Shown: positions 36,170 through 47,082, counted from the first letter of the stretch. The stretch is DNA of 64,000 nt from Flavobacterium lacustre (GCF_027474525.2 NZ_CP114882.2:186001-250000), one strand, 5' to 3'. A program made the numbers and translations. Notes: generated by a model not told the origin, from the sequence alone.

Positions 36170-38437
36170 TTATGCTTTTCCGGCAGCAGCAATCAAATTT
36201 AATGCTGAACCAGCAACAAACCAACCAATTTGCCCTTCGTTATAGGTGTGGTTTGCCAATATAATATCTTTGGTTCCATCAGTATGAACGAACTCTAACG
36301 TTAATGGTTTTCCTGGAGCAAAATCTACTAAATCTGTAATGTTGATGGTGTCATCTTCTTGGATTTTATCGTAATCTGCTTCGTTAGCAAATGTCAATCC
36401 TAAAAGACCTTGTTTTTTAAGGTTTGTTTCATGGATACGTGCAAATGATTTCACCAATACCGCTTGAACCCCCAAGAAACGTGGCTCCATAGCCGCATGC
36501 TCACGAGAAGAACCTTCACCATAATTGTGGTCTCCCACTACGATTGATGGAACTCCAGCTGCTTTATAAGCACGAGCAACTGCAGGAACTGCATCGTACT
36601 GACCTGTTAATTGATTTTTAACCGAATTTGTTTTTTCTGTAAAAGCATTTACGGCTCCAATCAACATATTGTTTGAAATATTATCTAAGTGACCACGGAA
36701 ACGCAACCAAGGCCCAGCCATAGAAATATGATCTGTAGTACATTTTCCGAAAGCTTTAATCAATAATTTAGCTCCCATAATATTTTTTCCGTCCCAAGGT
36801 TCGAATGGCGCCAATAATTGCAATCTATCCGAAGTTTTGCTTACCAAAATTTGAACTCCCGAACCATCGGCAGCTGGTGCTTGGAACCCTGCATCTTCTA
36901 CAGCGAATCCTTTTTTAGGTAATTCATCACCAAAAGGGGCAGTCAATCTTACTTCTTCACCGTTGTCGTTAATCAAAGTATCCGTAATAGGATTGAAATC
37001 CAAACGCCCTGAAATTGCTAATGCAGCAACCATTTCTGGAGACGTTACAAAAGCGTGCGTGTTTGGGTTACCATCGGCACGTTTTGAAAAGTTACGGTTA
37101 AAAGAATGAACAATTGTATTTTTCTCCCCTTTATCCGCTCCAGCTCTATCCCATTGTCCGATACAAGGTCCACAAGCATTGGTAAACACTTTGGTTCCCA
37201 TTTTTTCGAAAGTGGCGATGATTCCGTCTCTTTCGATAGTATATCTAATTTGTTCCGAACCTGGATTGATACCAAACTCCGCTTTAGGACTAATTCCTAA
37301 TTCAACCGCTTGATTCACGATTGACGCAGCGCGAGCCATATCTTCGTAAGAAGAGTTAGTACAAGAACCAATTAATCCCCATTCTACTTTAATTGGCCAT
37401 CCGTTTGCAGCAGCTTCTTCTTTCATTTTAGAAACCGGAGTTCCTCTGTCTGGAGTGAAAGGCCCATTAATATGTGGCTCTAATTCCGAAAGATTAATTT
37501 CGATTACTTGATCAAAATATGTTTCTGGATTAGCGTAAACTTCTGGATCGGCAGTTAAGTATGAGGCTACTTTATCGGCAGCATCAACCACGTCTTGACG
37601 ACCAGTTGCAGAAAGATATCTTCTCATAGACTCGTCATAACCAAATGTAGATGTAGTTGCACCAATTTCGGCTCCCATATTACAAATAGTTCCTTTTCCG
37701 GTACATGACATTGAAGTAGCGCCTTCTCCAAAATATTCAACAATAGCGCCTGTTCCTCCCTTTACCGTAAGAATATCGGCTACTTTAAGAATTACGTCTT
37801 TTGGCGCTGTCCAACCCGATAATTTTCCGGTTAGTTTTACACCTATTAATTTTGGAAATTTCAATTCCCACGACATTCCTGACATTACATCTACCGCATC
37901 AGCACCACCAACACCGATAGCTAACATTCCGAGTCCACCTGCATTTACAGTATGCGAATCAGTACCAATCATCAAACCTCCGGGAAACGCGTAGTTTTCT
38001 AAAACGATTTGGTGAATAATTCCTGAACCTGGTTTCCAAAAACCAATTCCATATTTATCAGACACTGAAGAAAGAAAATCAAAAACTTCTTTGGATTGTG
38101 TATTTGCTGCAGCCAAATCAAATTCAGCTCCATTTTTAGCCAAAATCAAATGATCACAATGTACTGTTGTGGGAACGGCAACCGTTTTCTTTCCAGCGTG
38201 CATAAATTGCAATAAAGCCATTTGAGCAGTAGCATCTTGACACGCTACTCTGTCTGGAGCAAAATCTACATAATCCACACCTCTTCCGTATACTTGCTTA
38301 GCAACGCCGTCCCAAAGGTGATTGTATAAAATTTTCTCCGTTAAAGTAAGCGGACGACCAACTATTTCACGTGCAACATCAACACGACTCGTCATGTTGT
38401 TATACACTTTTTTAATCATTTCAATATCAAAAGCCAT
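36170..38437 (-). CDS. Aconitate hydratase, mitochondrial-type
   Basis: This [4Fe-4S] enzyme interconverts citrate and isocitrate in the TCA cycle. The 755-residue protein starts [20 protein letters not shown], resembling mitochondrial aconitase rather than E. coli AcnA. Cluster ligands are visible in [11 protein letters not shown] and [11 protein letters not shown] (C-x-x-C). The C-terminal swivel domain contains [19 protein letters not shown], with the active-site Ser/Arg. It lies directly downstream of acnB on the same strand but is separated from it by a strong terminator, so the two are probably transcribed independently. Confidence 0.95.
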   Translation of the reverse strand: MAFDIEMIKKVYNNMTSRVDVAREIVGRPLTLTEKILYNHLWDGVAKQVYGRGVDYVDFAPDRVACQDATAQMALLQFMHAGKKTVAVPTTVHCDHLILAKNGAEFDLAAANTQSKEVFDFLSSVSDKYGIGFWKPGSGIIHQIVLENYAFPGGLMIGTDSHTVNAGGLGMLAIGVGGADAVDVMSGMSWELKFPKLIGVKLTGKLSGWTAPKDVILKVADILTVKGGTGAIVEYFGEGATSMSCTGKGTICNMGAEIGATTSTFGYDESMRRYLSATGRQDVVDAADKVASYLTADPEVYANPETYFDQVIEINLSELEPHINGPFTPDRGTPVSKMKEEAAANGWPIKVEWGLIGSCTNSSYEDMARAASIVNQAVELGISPKAEFGINPGSEQIRYTIERDGIIATFEKMGTKVFTNACGPCIGQWDRAGADKGEKNTIVHSFNRNFSKRADGNPNTHAFVTSPEMVAALAISGRLDFNPITDTLINDNGEEVRLTAPFGDELPKKGFAVEDAGFQAPAADGSGVQILVSKTSDRLQLLAPFEPWDGKNIMGAKLLIKAFGKCTTDHISMAGPWLRFRGHLDNISNNMLIGAVNAFTEKTNSVKNQLTGQYDAVPAVARAYKAAGVPSIVVGDHNYGEGSSREHAAMEPRFLGVQAVLVKSFARIHETNLKKQGLLGLTFANEADYDKIQEDDTINITDLVDFAPGKPLTLEFVHTDGTKDIILANHTYNEGQIGWFVAGSALNLIAAAGKA

Positions 38438-38500
38438 AATGTTTTAGATGTTTTTGTTATTATATTTTGAACATTACAAGGTACAAAAAAATAGAGTACA

Positions 38501-38533
38501 AAAAAAAGCCTGAGTCATATGACTCAGGCTTTT
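38501..38533 (-). terminator. acnB terminator
   Basis: AAAGCCTGAGTCATATGACTCAGGCTTT is a perfect palindrome followed, on the minus strand, by a T-run. It lies between the two aconitase genes. Confidence 0.85.
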
Positions 38534-38559
38534 ACATTATAATTAACTAATTATATGAA

Positions 38560-41331
38560 TTATTTAACTAATAACTTATGAGAAGGCGCAAATTTAGTTA
38601 GGTTGATACCTTCTACCGCCGCTTTATATTCTTCAATTGTTGGAGTTCTACCAAGGATTGTAGATAATACCACAACTGGTGTAGATGAAAGCAATGACTC
38701 TCCTTTTTTACCGTCAGTATCTTCAACAACTCTTCCTTGGAAAAGACGAGTAGATGTTGCCATAACCGTATCTCCTTTGGCTGCTTTTTCTTGGTTACCC
38801 ATACAAAGGTTACAACCTGGACGCTCTAGATACAACATCTTTTCATATGAAGTTCGTGCCGCAGCTTTAGGAACATTATCGTCAAATTCGAAACCAGAAT
38901 ATTTTTGTAAAATTTCCCAGTCACCTTCTGCTTTTAATTCATCTACGATATTGTAAGTAGGAGGAGCTACAACTAAAGGCGCTTTAAACTCTACTTTGCC
39001 GTTTTGCTCATCAATATTCTTAAGCATATGAGCTAGAATTTTCATGTCCCCTTTGTGAACCATACAAGATCCGATAAACCCAAGATCTACTTGTTTAACC
39101 CCACCATAGAAAGATAGAGGTCTAATGGTATCATGAGTATATCTTTTAGAAACATCAGCATTATTCACATCTGGATCAGCAATCATTGGCTCAGCAATTT
39201 GATCCAAATCAACAACAACTTCAGCGTAATACTTAGCGTTTGCATCTGGTCTTAAAGCAGGTTTCTCACCTGAAATAATCTCAGCGATTCTCTTATCTGC
39301 AATAGCAATCAATCCTTTCAGCACTTGATTTTTATTATCCATTCCCTTGTCGATCATAATCTGAATTCTACCTTTCGCCATTTCTAACGATTCAATTAAG
39401 GTATAATCTTCAGAAATACAGATAGAAGCTTTTGCTTTCATTTCTGCAGTCCAGTCCGTAAACGTAAACGCTTGATCCGCATTAAGAGTTCCTAAGTGAA
39501 CCTCAATAATTCTTCCTTGGAATACATTCTCTCCACCAAATGTTTTAAGCATCTGAGATTGTGTAGCATGAACTACATCACGGAAATCCATATACCCTTT
39601 CATGTCCCCTTTGAATGTTACTTTCACAGATTCTGGAATTGGCATTGAAGCCTCACCAGTAGCCAATGCAAGAGCAACTGTTCCTGAGTCAGCACCAAAA
39701 GCAACACCTTTTGACATTCTGGTATGAGAGTCACCACCAATGATGATTGCCCATTCGTTTACAGTAATATCATTCAATACTTTATGAATTACATCCGTCA
39801 TGGAGTGATAAACACCTTTCGGGTCACGAGCTGTGATCAATCCGAAATCGTTCATAAATTTCATTAACCTAGGAATATTAGCTTTAGATTTATTATCCCA
39901 AACCGAAGCTGTGTGACAACCTGATTGGTATGCACCATCAACAATTGGAGAAATCACAGTAGCTGCCATAGACTCTAATTCTTGAGAAGTCATCAAACCA
40001 GTTGTATCTTGTGAACCAACAATATTTACGGTAACACGAACATCAGAACCAGCGTGTAACACTTTACCTGGTGTTGTTCCAACCGCATTTTTATTAAATA
40101 TTTTTTCTACAGCTGTAAGACCTTGCCCTTCAACAGAAACTTCTTTTGACGGAGCATATACAGGTACAATATCAATACCAAGAGTCTTTGATGCAAATGT
40201 TTGTAATTTTTTTCCAAACACAATTGCATAAGAACCTCCCGCTTTTATAAATTCAATTTTCTGAGGCGTAAATGCTTTAGAAATATCAATCAATTCTTTA
40301 TCTCCACTATACAATTTCTTTGTCTTTGTATTGATGGTAAGAACTGTACCAGTAGCAACAGAGTAAACTTCTTCTAAAATAGGATCTCCACTTTCATTGC
40401 GAACAGGATTACCATTTTCATCTAATTTTTTTACCCAGTTTTTAAGGTCCAGACCAATACCACCAGTAACATCTACAGTAGTAAGGAAAATTGGCGAAAT
40501 ACCGTTTGTTCCTGCAACAATTGGAGCAAAGTTTACAAACGGAACATAAGGACTTGCTTGTTTACCTGTCCAAAGTGCCACGTTATTTACACCTGACATT
40601 CTTGAAGAACCAACTCCCATTGTACCTTTTTCAGCAATTAACATTACCGATTTGTCTGGATGCTGTGCTTGTAATGCTTTAATCTCGGCTTGTGCTTCAG
40701 GTGTAATCATACATTTACCGTGCAATTCACGATCTGAACGCGAGTGTGCTTGGTTTCCTGGAGAAAGTAAATCTGTAGAAATATCTCCTTCACCAGCAAT
40801 AAAAGTAACTACCTTAATTTCTTCTGCAATTTCAGGTAATTTAGTAAAGAACTCAGCCTTAGCATAACTCTCTAGAATTTCTTTTGCTATTTCGTTACCA
40901 CTTTTAAACGCATTAACTAAACGGTCTGTATCTGCCTCATAAAGATATACTTGTGTTTTAAGAACTTTTGCTGCTTCTTTTGCAATTACAACATCATTTC
41001 CTAATGCCAAATCAAGAAGTACTTCAATTGAAGAACCCCCTTTCATGTGAGATAATAATTCTAAAGCAAAGGCAGGTGTAATTTCAGCAACTACTGATTG
41101 ACCTAAAACGATTTCCTTTAAAAACTTAGCTTTCACATTGGCAGCAGGAGTAGTCCCTGGAACAACATTATAAATAAAAAATTTAAGAGAATCTTCTCTG
41201 TACTCGTTACTCAAATCTTTAATTTGCGCAATGATTTCGCTTAGTAATTCAGCGCCATCAATTGGTTTTGGGTGAAGACCTTGGCCTTTTCGCTCTTCAA
41301 TCTCTTGAATGTAATCGTTATAAGTGTTCAT
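38560..41331 (-). CDS. acnB: Bifunctional aconitate hydratase 2 / 2-methylisocitrate dehydratase
   Basis: This 923-residue aconitase of the AcnB class has an N-terminal HEAT-like domain (about 1-155) and the swivel domain placed early (around 160-390, with GVGSSRMSGVNN), the reverse order to AcnA. Cluster ligands are in LGFIGSCMVHKGDM and ERPGCNLCMGNQ (C-x-x-C). AcnB works in the TCA cycle and, with 2-methylisocitrate, in propionate breakdown. Having it beside a mitochondrial-type aconitase means two non-orthologous enzymes for one step. The -7-like CAAATTTA at 41415-41422 is a probable promoter. Confidence 0.95.
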   Translation of the reverse strand: MNTYNDYIQEIEERKGQGLHPKPIDGAELLSEIIAQIKDLSNEYREDSLKFFIYNVVPGTTPAANVKAKFLKEIVLGQSVVAEITPAFALELLSHMKGGSSIEVLLDLALGNDVVIAKEAAKVLKTQVYLYEADTDRLVNAFKSGNEIAKEILESYAKAEFFTKLPEIAEEIKVVTFIAGEGDISTDLLSPGNQAHSRSDRELHGKCMITPEAQAEIKALQAQHPDKSVMLIAEKGTMGVGSSRMSGVNNVALWTGKQASPYVPFVNFAPIVAGTNGISPIFLTTVDVTGGIGLDLKNWVKKLDENGNPVRNESGDPILEEVYSVATGTVLTINTKTKKLYSGDKELIDISKAFTPQKIEFIKAGGSYAIVFGKKLQTFASKTLGIDIVPVYAPSKEVSVEGQGLTAVEKIFNKNAVGTTPGKVLHAGSDVRVTVNIVGSQDTTGLMTSQELESMAATVISPIVDGAYQSGCHTASVWDNKSKANIPRLMKFMNDFGLITARDPKGVYHSMTDVIHKVLNDITVNEWAIIIGGDSHTRMSKGVAFGADSGTVALALATGEASMPIPESVKVTFKGDMKGYMDFRDVVHATQSQMLKTFGGENVFQGRIIEVHLGTLNADQAFTFTDWTAEMKAKASICISEDYTLIESLEMAKGRIQIMIDKGMDNKNQVLKGLIAIADKRIAEIISGEKPALRPDANAKYYAEVVVDLDQIAEPMIADPDVNNADVSKRYTHDTIRPLSFYGGVKQVDLGFIGSCMVHKGDMKILAHMLKNIDEQNGKVEFKAPLVVAPPTYNIVDELKAEGDWEILQKYSGFEFDDNVPKAAARTSYEKMLYLERPGCNLCMGNQEKAAKGDTVMATSTRLFQGRVVEDTDGKKGESLLSSTPVVVLSTILGRTPTIEEYKAAVEGINLTKFAPSHKLLVK

Positions 41332-41661
41332 AATCTTTTCAATGTTAATGGCAAATTTTCTTAATTAATTCAAAATCAAATGCCCTATTTTAAGGTGTTT
41401 TTATTTTTTGTACGCAAATTTAGGAATTAAAGATGATAATTTAAAGAAATTTAATAGAAGTACGCTTTTTAAAAATTATTATTGCAAAATAACGAATTAC
41501 ACTGCGTTTAATTACGAAAACACTATATTATATCCATAAAACTAAACAATCAATAATATAGAATTGAATTTCTAACAAAGTTAAAATGTATTGTTACACC
41601 TAAAAAGCACGAATTATGCATTTATACGCAATTCGTTTCCTAAATTATTATTTATTCTTCA
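41332..41661. promoter_or_regulatory. Upstream region of acnB
   Basis: This 330-base gene-free stretch includes a -7-like element (TAAATTTG on the minus strand) at 41415-41422 about 85 nt before the acnB start. The rest is AT-rich with no other visible feature. Confidence 0.4.
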
Positions 41662-42615
41662 TTAAATTAGTTTTTCAATAATCATTTCTTCGGTAATTCC
41701 TTCCGCATCAGCTTTGTAGTTTTTGATGATTCTATGACGAAGGATTCCCGTAGCTACTGCTTTCACATCTTCTATATCTGGAGAAAATTTTCCATTGAAA
41801 GCTGCATTGGCTTTGGCTGCCAAAATCAAGTTTTGCGAAGCTCTTGGTCCTGCTCCCCAATCGAGATAATTTTTTACAAATTCGTTCGATAACGGATTAT
41901 CTGGACGTGTTTTACTAACCAAAGTAACAGCATATTCTATAACATTATCCGCAACAGGAATTCTACGAATCAAATGTTGAAAATCAATTATTTCTTGTGC
42001 CGTAAATAATGGATTTATAGTCTTTTTCACATCTGAAGTCGTCTGTTTCACCACCTGAACTTCTTCTAAAAAAGAAGGATATTCAAGTTTTACAGCAAAC
42101 ATAAAACGGTCCAACTGTGCTTCTGGCAAAGGATAAGTTCCTTCTTGCTCTATTGGGTTTTGAGTGGCTAATACAAAATAAGGCAAATCTAACTTATGGT
42201 TTTCACCCGCAATAGTTACAGAACGTTCCTGCATTGCCTCCAATAAAGCTGCTTGTGTTTTTGGCGGCGTTCTGTTTATTTCATCCGCCAAAATGATATT
42301 GGAAAAAATAGGCCCTTTTATAAATTTAAATTGACGATTTTCATCTAATATTTCACTTCCCAAAATGTCCGAAGGCATCAAATCAGGCGTAAATTGAATT
42401 CTTTTAAAATCCAGTCCCAAAGCTTGCGCAAGCGTATTGACCATTAATGTTTTTGCCAATCCCGGAACACCTACCAACAAAGCATGTCCGCCAGAAAAAA
42501 TACAAAGTAAAATCTGGTCCACTACAGCATCTTGACCAACAATAATTTTGGCAATTTCTTTTTTTAACTCGTTTCGTTTCTCAACTAAATTATGTATTGC
42601 TGCTACGTCAGACAT
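41662..42615 (-). CDS. MoxR family AAA+ ATPase
   Basis: This 317-residue chaperone-like ATPase of the MoxR/RavA group has Walker A in VGVPGLAKTLMVN (about residues 49-61), Walker B in IILADEINRTPP, sensor 1 in FVLATQNPIEQEGTYPLPEA and an arginine region near GAGPRASQNL. MoxR proteins work with VWA-domain and DUF58 proteins, usually adjacent. None is seen here, as the next gene on this strand is acnB, 330 bases away. The cofactor or client is therefore unknown. Confidence 0.92.
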   Translation of the reverse strand: MSDVAAIHNLVEKRNELKKEIAKIIVGQDAVVDQILLCIFSGGHALLVGVPGLAKTLMVNTLAQALGLDFKRIQFTPDLMPSDILGSEILDENRQFKFIKGPIFSNIILADEINRTPPKTQAALLEAMQERSVTIAGENHKLDLPYFVLATQNPIEQEGTYPLPEAQLDRFMFAVKLEYPSFLEEVQVVKQTTSDVKKTINPLFTAQEIIDFQHLIRRIPVADNVIEYAVTLVSKTRPDNPLSNEFVKNYLDWGAGPRASQNLILAAKANAAFNGKFSPDIEDVKAVATGILRHRIIKNYKADAEGITEEMIIEKLI

Positions 42616-42635
42616 TTTAAAAAGTATTTTAAATT

Positions 42636-42676
42636 AAAAAGAGTTAGTCTTATTACTTATAAAACTAACTCTTTTT
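42636..42676 (-). terminator. Terminator after SurA-like gene
   Basis: AAAAAGAGTTAGT and ACTAACTCTTTTT form a perfect 13-bp stem around a 15-base loop. Confidence 0.8.
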
Positions 42677-42692
42677 ATTTATTTAATAAAAA

Positions 42693-44102
42693 TTATTTTT
42701 TCAACCAGTTGTTTGTAAAAGTACAATCTCTGTATTCTCCGATAATTTTAATGTACGTCTCTTTTATTTTTTCATCAAACCATTTTCCAATGGTTTTAAT
42801 TTGTTTTTCTTTCAACGCTAATTCTTTAATTTTGATATAATCTTTTGCGTAATCAGCGGTATGCTCATTAATTCTGTTTGTTACAGTAATCAACTTGAAT
42901 TTTTTCTTCCCTTGTTGTTCTTCGTCTAAATAAGGTGCTGAAATTTCATTTTCTTTTAAATTTGAAACTCTGCTGTATAAACTTGGATCCATTTTTGTCA
43001 ACTCAAAACGAGTATCTTGTGTTTTTGGATTGATTAAAGCTCCACCATTTGCTCTGGTTTCTTTTTCATCAGACATGGTTCTGGCTGCTTCCGCAAAAGT
43101 GATTTCCTTATCTTCAATTCGTTTCTTAATCAAAGCAATTTTTTCTTTAGCTTCTTTCAAAGCATCTTCGGATACATTTGGTGCTAATAAAATATGGCGC
43201 AATTCAACTTCTTGCCCTTTTATTTTTTCTACATAAATAATATGAAATCCAAAATCGGTTTCAAAAGGAGCCGAAATTTCACCTTCAGCAAGACTAAAAG
43301 CAACCTCTTTAAACTCTTTTACAAAAGGTGTTTTTCGATTCATTTTATAATATCCACCATTTGATCTAGAACCTGGATCCTGTGAATACAAAACTGCTTT
43401 TGTTGCAAAACTCGATCCTTCCTGAATATCTTTTTTGAAACCATTTAATTTATCAATTACCTTTTGTTTATCCGCCTCAGAAACTTTTGGCTCTACAACA
43501 ATTTGTGCTACTTCCATTTCTGCTCCAAAAACTGGCAAATCTGCAACTGGAATTGTTTTGAAAAAATTACGAACTTCCTCTGGCGTTATCTCTACCTCAT
43601 CAATGATTTTCTTTTGCATTTCAGAAGTTAACTTTTGTTCTTTCAAGATATCAAAGAAATAGGTTCTGAATTCCTCTTCTGAATTCTTTTTGTAATATTT
43701 CACTACTTTTTCCATAGAACCAATTTGTTCTACCATATAGTTCAATCTATCATCCATCAATCCTTTTACCTCTGCATCAGTCACCTTAACACTATCCTGA
43801 ATGGCTTGATGCGCATACAATTTATCTTCAAGTAATTTCCCTAACATCTGACATCTTGAAATATCTTTTACAGAACCTCCTTGGCTGGAAATTTCTAAAT
43901 AAGACTTATCAATATCCGAATCTAATATGATGTAATCCCCTACTGTTGCAATAACTCCGTCAACTTTAAGCTTCTGATTTGAAGAAATTTTAGGCGCTGC
44001 AACAACTGCACCATCCTTTATTATTTCTTGTGCATTGCTGACAACGCTTGAAAAAATTCCAAGAAAAAAAGTAAGTACAATTCTATTTTTTATGGATTTC
44101 AT
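42693..44102 (-). CDS. SurA-like peptidylprolyl isomerase
   Basis: I start it at 44102 (MKSIKNR) rather than the upstream ATG 44123, since this gives a normal signal peptide (LTFFLGIFSSVVSNAQ). The protein has about 469 residues. A SurA-type chaperone N-domain (GVIATVGDYIILDSDIDKSY) precedes two parvulin-like domains. The first is near residues 170-275 (GGYYKMNRKTPF, FETDFGFHIIYVE) and the second near 280-390 (ELRHILLAP). It acts in the periplasm to fold outer-membrane proteins. An AT-rich 450-base region separates it from prfC. Confidence 0.9.
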   Translation of the reverse strand: MKSIKNRIVLTFFLGIFSSVVSNAQEIIKDGAVVAAPKISSNQKLKVDGVIATVGDYIILDSDIDKSYLEISSQGGSVKDISRCQMLGKLLEDKLYAHQAIQDSVKVTDAEVKGLMDDRLNYMVEQIGSMEKVVKYYKKNSEEEFRTYFFDILKEQKLTSEMQKKIIDEVEITPEEVRNFFKTIPVADLPVFGAEMEVAQIVVEPKVSEADKQKVIDKLNGFKKDIQEGSSFATKAVLYSQDPGSRSNGGYYKMNRKTPFVKEFKEVAFSLAEGEISAPFETDFGFHIIYVEKIKGQEVELRHILLAPNVSEDALKEAKEKIALIKKRIEDKEITFAEAARTMSDEKETRANGGALINPKTQDTRFELTKMDPSLYSRVSNLKENEISAPYLDEEQQGKKKFKLITVTNRINEHTADYAKDYIKIKELALKEKQIKTIGKWFDEKIKETYIKIIGEYRDCTFTNNWLKK

Positions 44103-44552
44103 TGGTATTGATTTTAATAGCATTTCTTGAAATTTTATTTTATTTAGTAATATAAAATATTTTTGTTTTTTATTACAATCCTATTTTAAACTGATTCTGT
44201 TAATTTTGGTCAAATATACGTTTAAAGTATCAAGAAATCGAATTGTTTTTACAATCTCAATCCTATTGAATTCTTTATAGTTATAGCAAACAAAAATAGC
44301 AATTCAATTACATAATACAAGTTTCATTAGTAGTATTAACAAAAAATTATAAAGCCTTTATTTATTATTATGTTACCATTATAAATCTCTATTTAAATTT
44401 AATTGTAGCATCTACTTTCAAAAGAATTGATTTTTAAAAAATAAAAATTTTATTCTCCTTTGAAAAACCAAAACCAGATACACAAACCACTCTTGTATTT
44501 ATTTTTAATTAGCATTTATAAATAGTACTTTTGCAAACTATTTATATGAAAT
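44103..44552. promoter_or_regulatory. Divergent intergenic region before prfC
   Basis: This 450-base AT-rich region has no gene. TACTTTTG at 44526-44533 matches a -7 element for prfC, which would give a leader of about 12-20 nt. Nothing else is recognised. Confidence 0.45.
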
Positions 44553-46142
44553 ATGAGTTTTTTAGAAGAAATAAAAAGAAGAAGAACATTCGGTATTATA
44601 TCACATCCCGATGCCGGAAAAACAACACTTACAGAAAAACTGTTACTTTTTGGTGGTGCGATTCAAGAAGCGGGTGCGGTAAAAAATAATAAAATTAAAA
44701 AAGGAGCCACGAGTGATTTCATGGAAATTGAACGTCAGAGAGGAATTTCGGTTTCAACATCTGTATTGGCCTTTAATTATAAGGACAAGAAAATAAACAT
44801 TCTTGACACACCCGGTCACAAGGATTTTGCCGAAGATACCTTTAGAACATTAACTGCGGTAGACAGCGTAATTGTTGTTATTGACGTTGCAAAAGGGGTT
44901 GAGGAACAAACCGAAAAACTGGTTGCAGTATGTAGAATGCGAAAAATTCCTATCATTGTTTTCATTAATAAATTAGACCGTGAAGGAAAAGATGCTTTCG
45001 ATTTGATGGATGAAGTGGAGCAAAAATTAGGTTTAACTGTTACTCCATTAAGTTTTCCGATAGGAATGGGATATGATTTTCAAGGAATCTATAACTTATG
45101 GGAACAAAACATAAACTTATTTAGCGGAGACAGTAGAAAAAATATAGAAGAAACTATTGCTTTTTCTGATGTTCAAAGTCCTGAATTAGAAAAAATAATT
45201 GGTCAAAAACCAGCTGACAAATTACGGGAAGAATTAGAGTTAATAGATGAAGTTTATCCAAAATTTGATCGTCAGGATTATTTAGACGGAAAATTACAAC
45301 CTGTATTTTTTGGTTCTGCTTTAAATAACTTTGGAGTTAGAGAATTATTAGATTGCTTTGTAGCGATTGCTCCTTCACCAAGACCCAAAGATTCAGAAAC
45401 CCGATTAGTTGACCCAACAGAAGAAAAAATGTCTGGTTTTGTGTTCAAAATCCATGCTAATATGGATCCAAAACACAGAGACAGATTAGCCTTTATAAAA
45501 ATAGTTTCGGGAACTTTTGAAAGAAACAAACCGTATTATCACGTTCGCCAAAAAAAGAATTTAAAATTTTCTAGTCCAAATGCCTTTTTCGCTGAGAAAA
45601 AAGAAATTGTAGACATCTCCTATCCTGGAGACATTGTTGGCTTACACGATACTGGAAATTTTAAAATCGGAGATACTTTAACCGAAGGGGAAATCATGAG
45701 TTTCAAAGGAATTCCAAGTTTCTCACCGGAACATTTCAGATACATCAATAATGCGGATCCAATGAAAGCGAAACAACTCGATAAAGGAGTTGATCAGTTA
45801 ATGGACGAAGGTGTTGCTCAATTATTCACCTTAGAAATGAATAACAGAAAAGTTATTGGAACTGTAGGAGCGCTTCAATATGAAGTAATTCAGTACCGAT
45901 TAGAACATGAATATGGTGCAAAATGTACGTATGAAAATTTTCCTGTTCATAAAGCATGCTGGGTAAAACCAGATGATGCAAAAAATGACGAGTTTAAAGA
46001 ATTCAAGCGGATTAAGCAAAAATTCTTGGCAAAAGACAAGTACAACCAGCTTGTTTTCTTGGCTGATTCTGATTTTACTATTCAAATGACGCAAAACAAA
46101 TACCCAAGTGTCAAATTATTTTTCACTTCAGAATTCGAATAA
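44553..46142 (+). CDS. prfC: Peptide chain release factor 3
   Basis: RF3 is a GTPase that recycles RF1/RF2 from the ribosome after termination. It has 529 residues, full length. G1 is HPDAGKTT near residues 18-25, switch II is ILDTPGHKDFAED, and NKLDREG is G4. Domain II begins near SGFVFKIHANMDPKHRDR, with a C-terminal EF-G-like domain after LFTLEMNNRKVIGTVG. It starts with MSFLEEIKRRRTFGIISHPD, the usual N-terminus. A strong terminator follows. Confidence 0.97.
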   Translation: MSFLEEIKRRRTFGIISHPDAGKTTLTEKLLLFGGAIQEAGAVKNNKIKKGATSDFMEIERQRGISVSTSVLAFNYKDKKINILDTPGHKDFAEDTFRTLTAVDSVIVVIDVAKGVEEQTEKLVAVCRMRKIPIIVFINKLDREGKDAFDLMDEVEQKLGLTVTPLSFPIGMGYDFQGIYNLWEQNINLFSGDSRKNIEETIAFSDVQSPELEKIIGQKPADKLREELELIDEVYPKFDRQDYLDGKLQPVFFGSALNNFGVRELLDCFVAIAPSPRPKDSETRLVDPTEEKMSGFVFKIHANMDPKHRDRLAFIKIVSGTFERNKPYYHVRQKKNLKFSSPNAFFAEKKEIVDISYPGDIVGLHDTGNFKIGDTLTEGEIMSFKGIPSFSPEHFRYINNADPMKAKQLDKGVDQLMDEGVAQLFTLEMNNRKVIGTVGALQYEVIQYRLEHEYGAKCTYENFPVHKACWVKPDDAKNDEFKEFKRIKQKFLAKDKYNQLVFLADSDFTIQMTQNKYPSVKLFFTSEFE

Positions 46143-46164
46143 TTCATTTCTGTATACAAAAACA

Positions 46165-46198
46165 AAAAACGCTAACTTTAATAAGTTAGCGTTTTTTT
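46165..46198 (+). terminator. prfC terminator
   Basis: AAAAACGCTAACTT, a TAAT loop and AAGTTAGCGTTTTTTT form a 13-bp stem with a T-run. Confidence 0.88.
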
Positions 46199-46225
46199 AT
46201 GCTTTGAAAATTTTATTTAAACTTG

Positions 46226-46579
46226 TTAGGATAATGTATTCTCTAAATTTATTGCTTTTTTCAAAAAAGTCTTTATCAACAAACGGTTTGGAGCCATTCC
46301 AGAAGTCATAATTTGCTTTTTTGCATTTGTTTTATCTGAAGAAATAACAGTATTAGGATCTTGTTTTGAACCCATAAACCATAAAACAAAATTCATATTT
46401 GATGATACTGATGAAGATTCAACACTTTCAGCAACTGAAATTTTTTCGAAATTATCGATAGAAACAAGACTTTCTTTAGATTGAGCAAAAACAGAAAAAT
46501 TAGCAAACAACAAAAAAAACAAAATCAGACTAACCGATTTTGTATTTATAGTATTGTATATATGAAACTGCGACATCAA
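46226..46579 (-). CDS. Small secreted hypothetical protein
   Basis: This 117-residue protein has an N-terminal signal around residues 14-33 (VSLILFFLLFANFSVFAQ). The mature part is Ser/Asn-rich with no recognised domain and ends KTFLKKAINLENTLS. The start could be either of two adjacent Met codons (46579 or 46576). It is convergent with prfC. Function unknown. Confidence 0.65.
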   Translation of the reverse strand: MMSQFHIYNTINTKSVSLILFFLLFANFSVFAQSKESLVSIDNFEKISVAESVESSSVSSNMNFVLWFMGSKQDPNTVISSDKTNAKKQIMTSGMAPNRLLIKTFLKKAINLENTLS

Positions 46580-46737
46580 AGATATTTTTAGTGCAAATTC
46601 AAATATAAAATAATGGTTCAGTAGTAAAAAAAATTATCGATGAAACACCATAATAGTCGTTTAAGCTACATACTTTTAGATTTAAAAATACCCGAAAATC
46701 AATTGAGTAAAAAATAACAAACTATAATTAAAATAAA

Positions 46738-46761
46738 AAAGGCTCCATTTCTGGAGCCTTT
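46738..46761 (-). terminator. Terminator of rpoBC operon
   Basis: AAAGGCTCCA, a TTTC loop and TGGAGCCTTT form a perfect 10-bp stem, and a T-run follows on the minus strand. It lies downstream of the DUF3467 gene. Confidence 0.87.
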
Positions 46762-46770
46762 ATATTTCAA

Positions 46771-47082
46771 TTAAGCTTGTCCTGCGGGACCAAAATTCAA
46801 AGGAATTGGAGCTTGTTCGGTGTCTTTTATTTCGCCATGAGCGACTTCAAAACGGTGAATGTTTTCTCCAATAGCTTTCAACAACCTTTTGGCATGTTGC
46901 GGTGTCAAGACAATTCTTGATTTTACCTTGGCTTTAGGAATACCAGGCATAATACTTACAAAATCTAAAACAAATTCTGAAGAAGAATGATTAATGATAG
47001 CCAAATTAGAATAAATCCCTTCGGCAATTTTTTCATCCAACTCAATGTTGATTTGCTCTTGTTGTTGGTTAGAATTAGCCAT
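46771..47082 (-). CDS. DUF3467 domain-containing protein
   Basis: This 103-residue protein begins with a polar start (NSNQQQEQINIELDEK) and continues with NLAIINHSSSEFVLDFVSIM, SRIVLTPQHAKRLLKAIGEN and an acidic/proline ending, the DUF3467 pattern. It is placed three bases after rpoC, a linkage I recall as conserved in Bacteroidota. Operon context suggests a link to RNA polymerase or co-regulation with it, but no function is established to my knowledge. The terminator at 46738-46761 closes the operon. Confidence 0.88.
   Translation of the reverse strand: MANSNQQQEQINIELDEKIAEGIYSNLAIINHSSSEFVLDFVSIMPGIPKAKVKSRIVLTPQHAKRLLKAIGENIHRFEVAHGEIKDTEQAPIPLNFGPAGQA

Noticed and set aside
36002..36202. 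A 66-residue Lys-rich protein
   Set aside because: It is read from the structured intergenic element and terminator, and the basic composition reflects the A-rich DNA.
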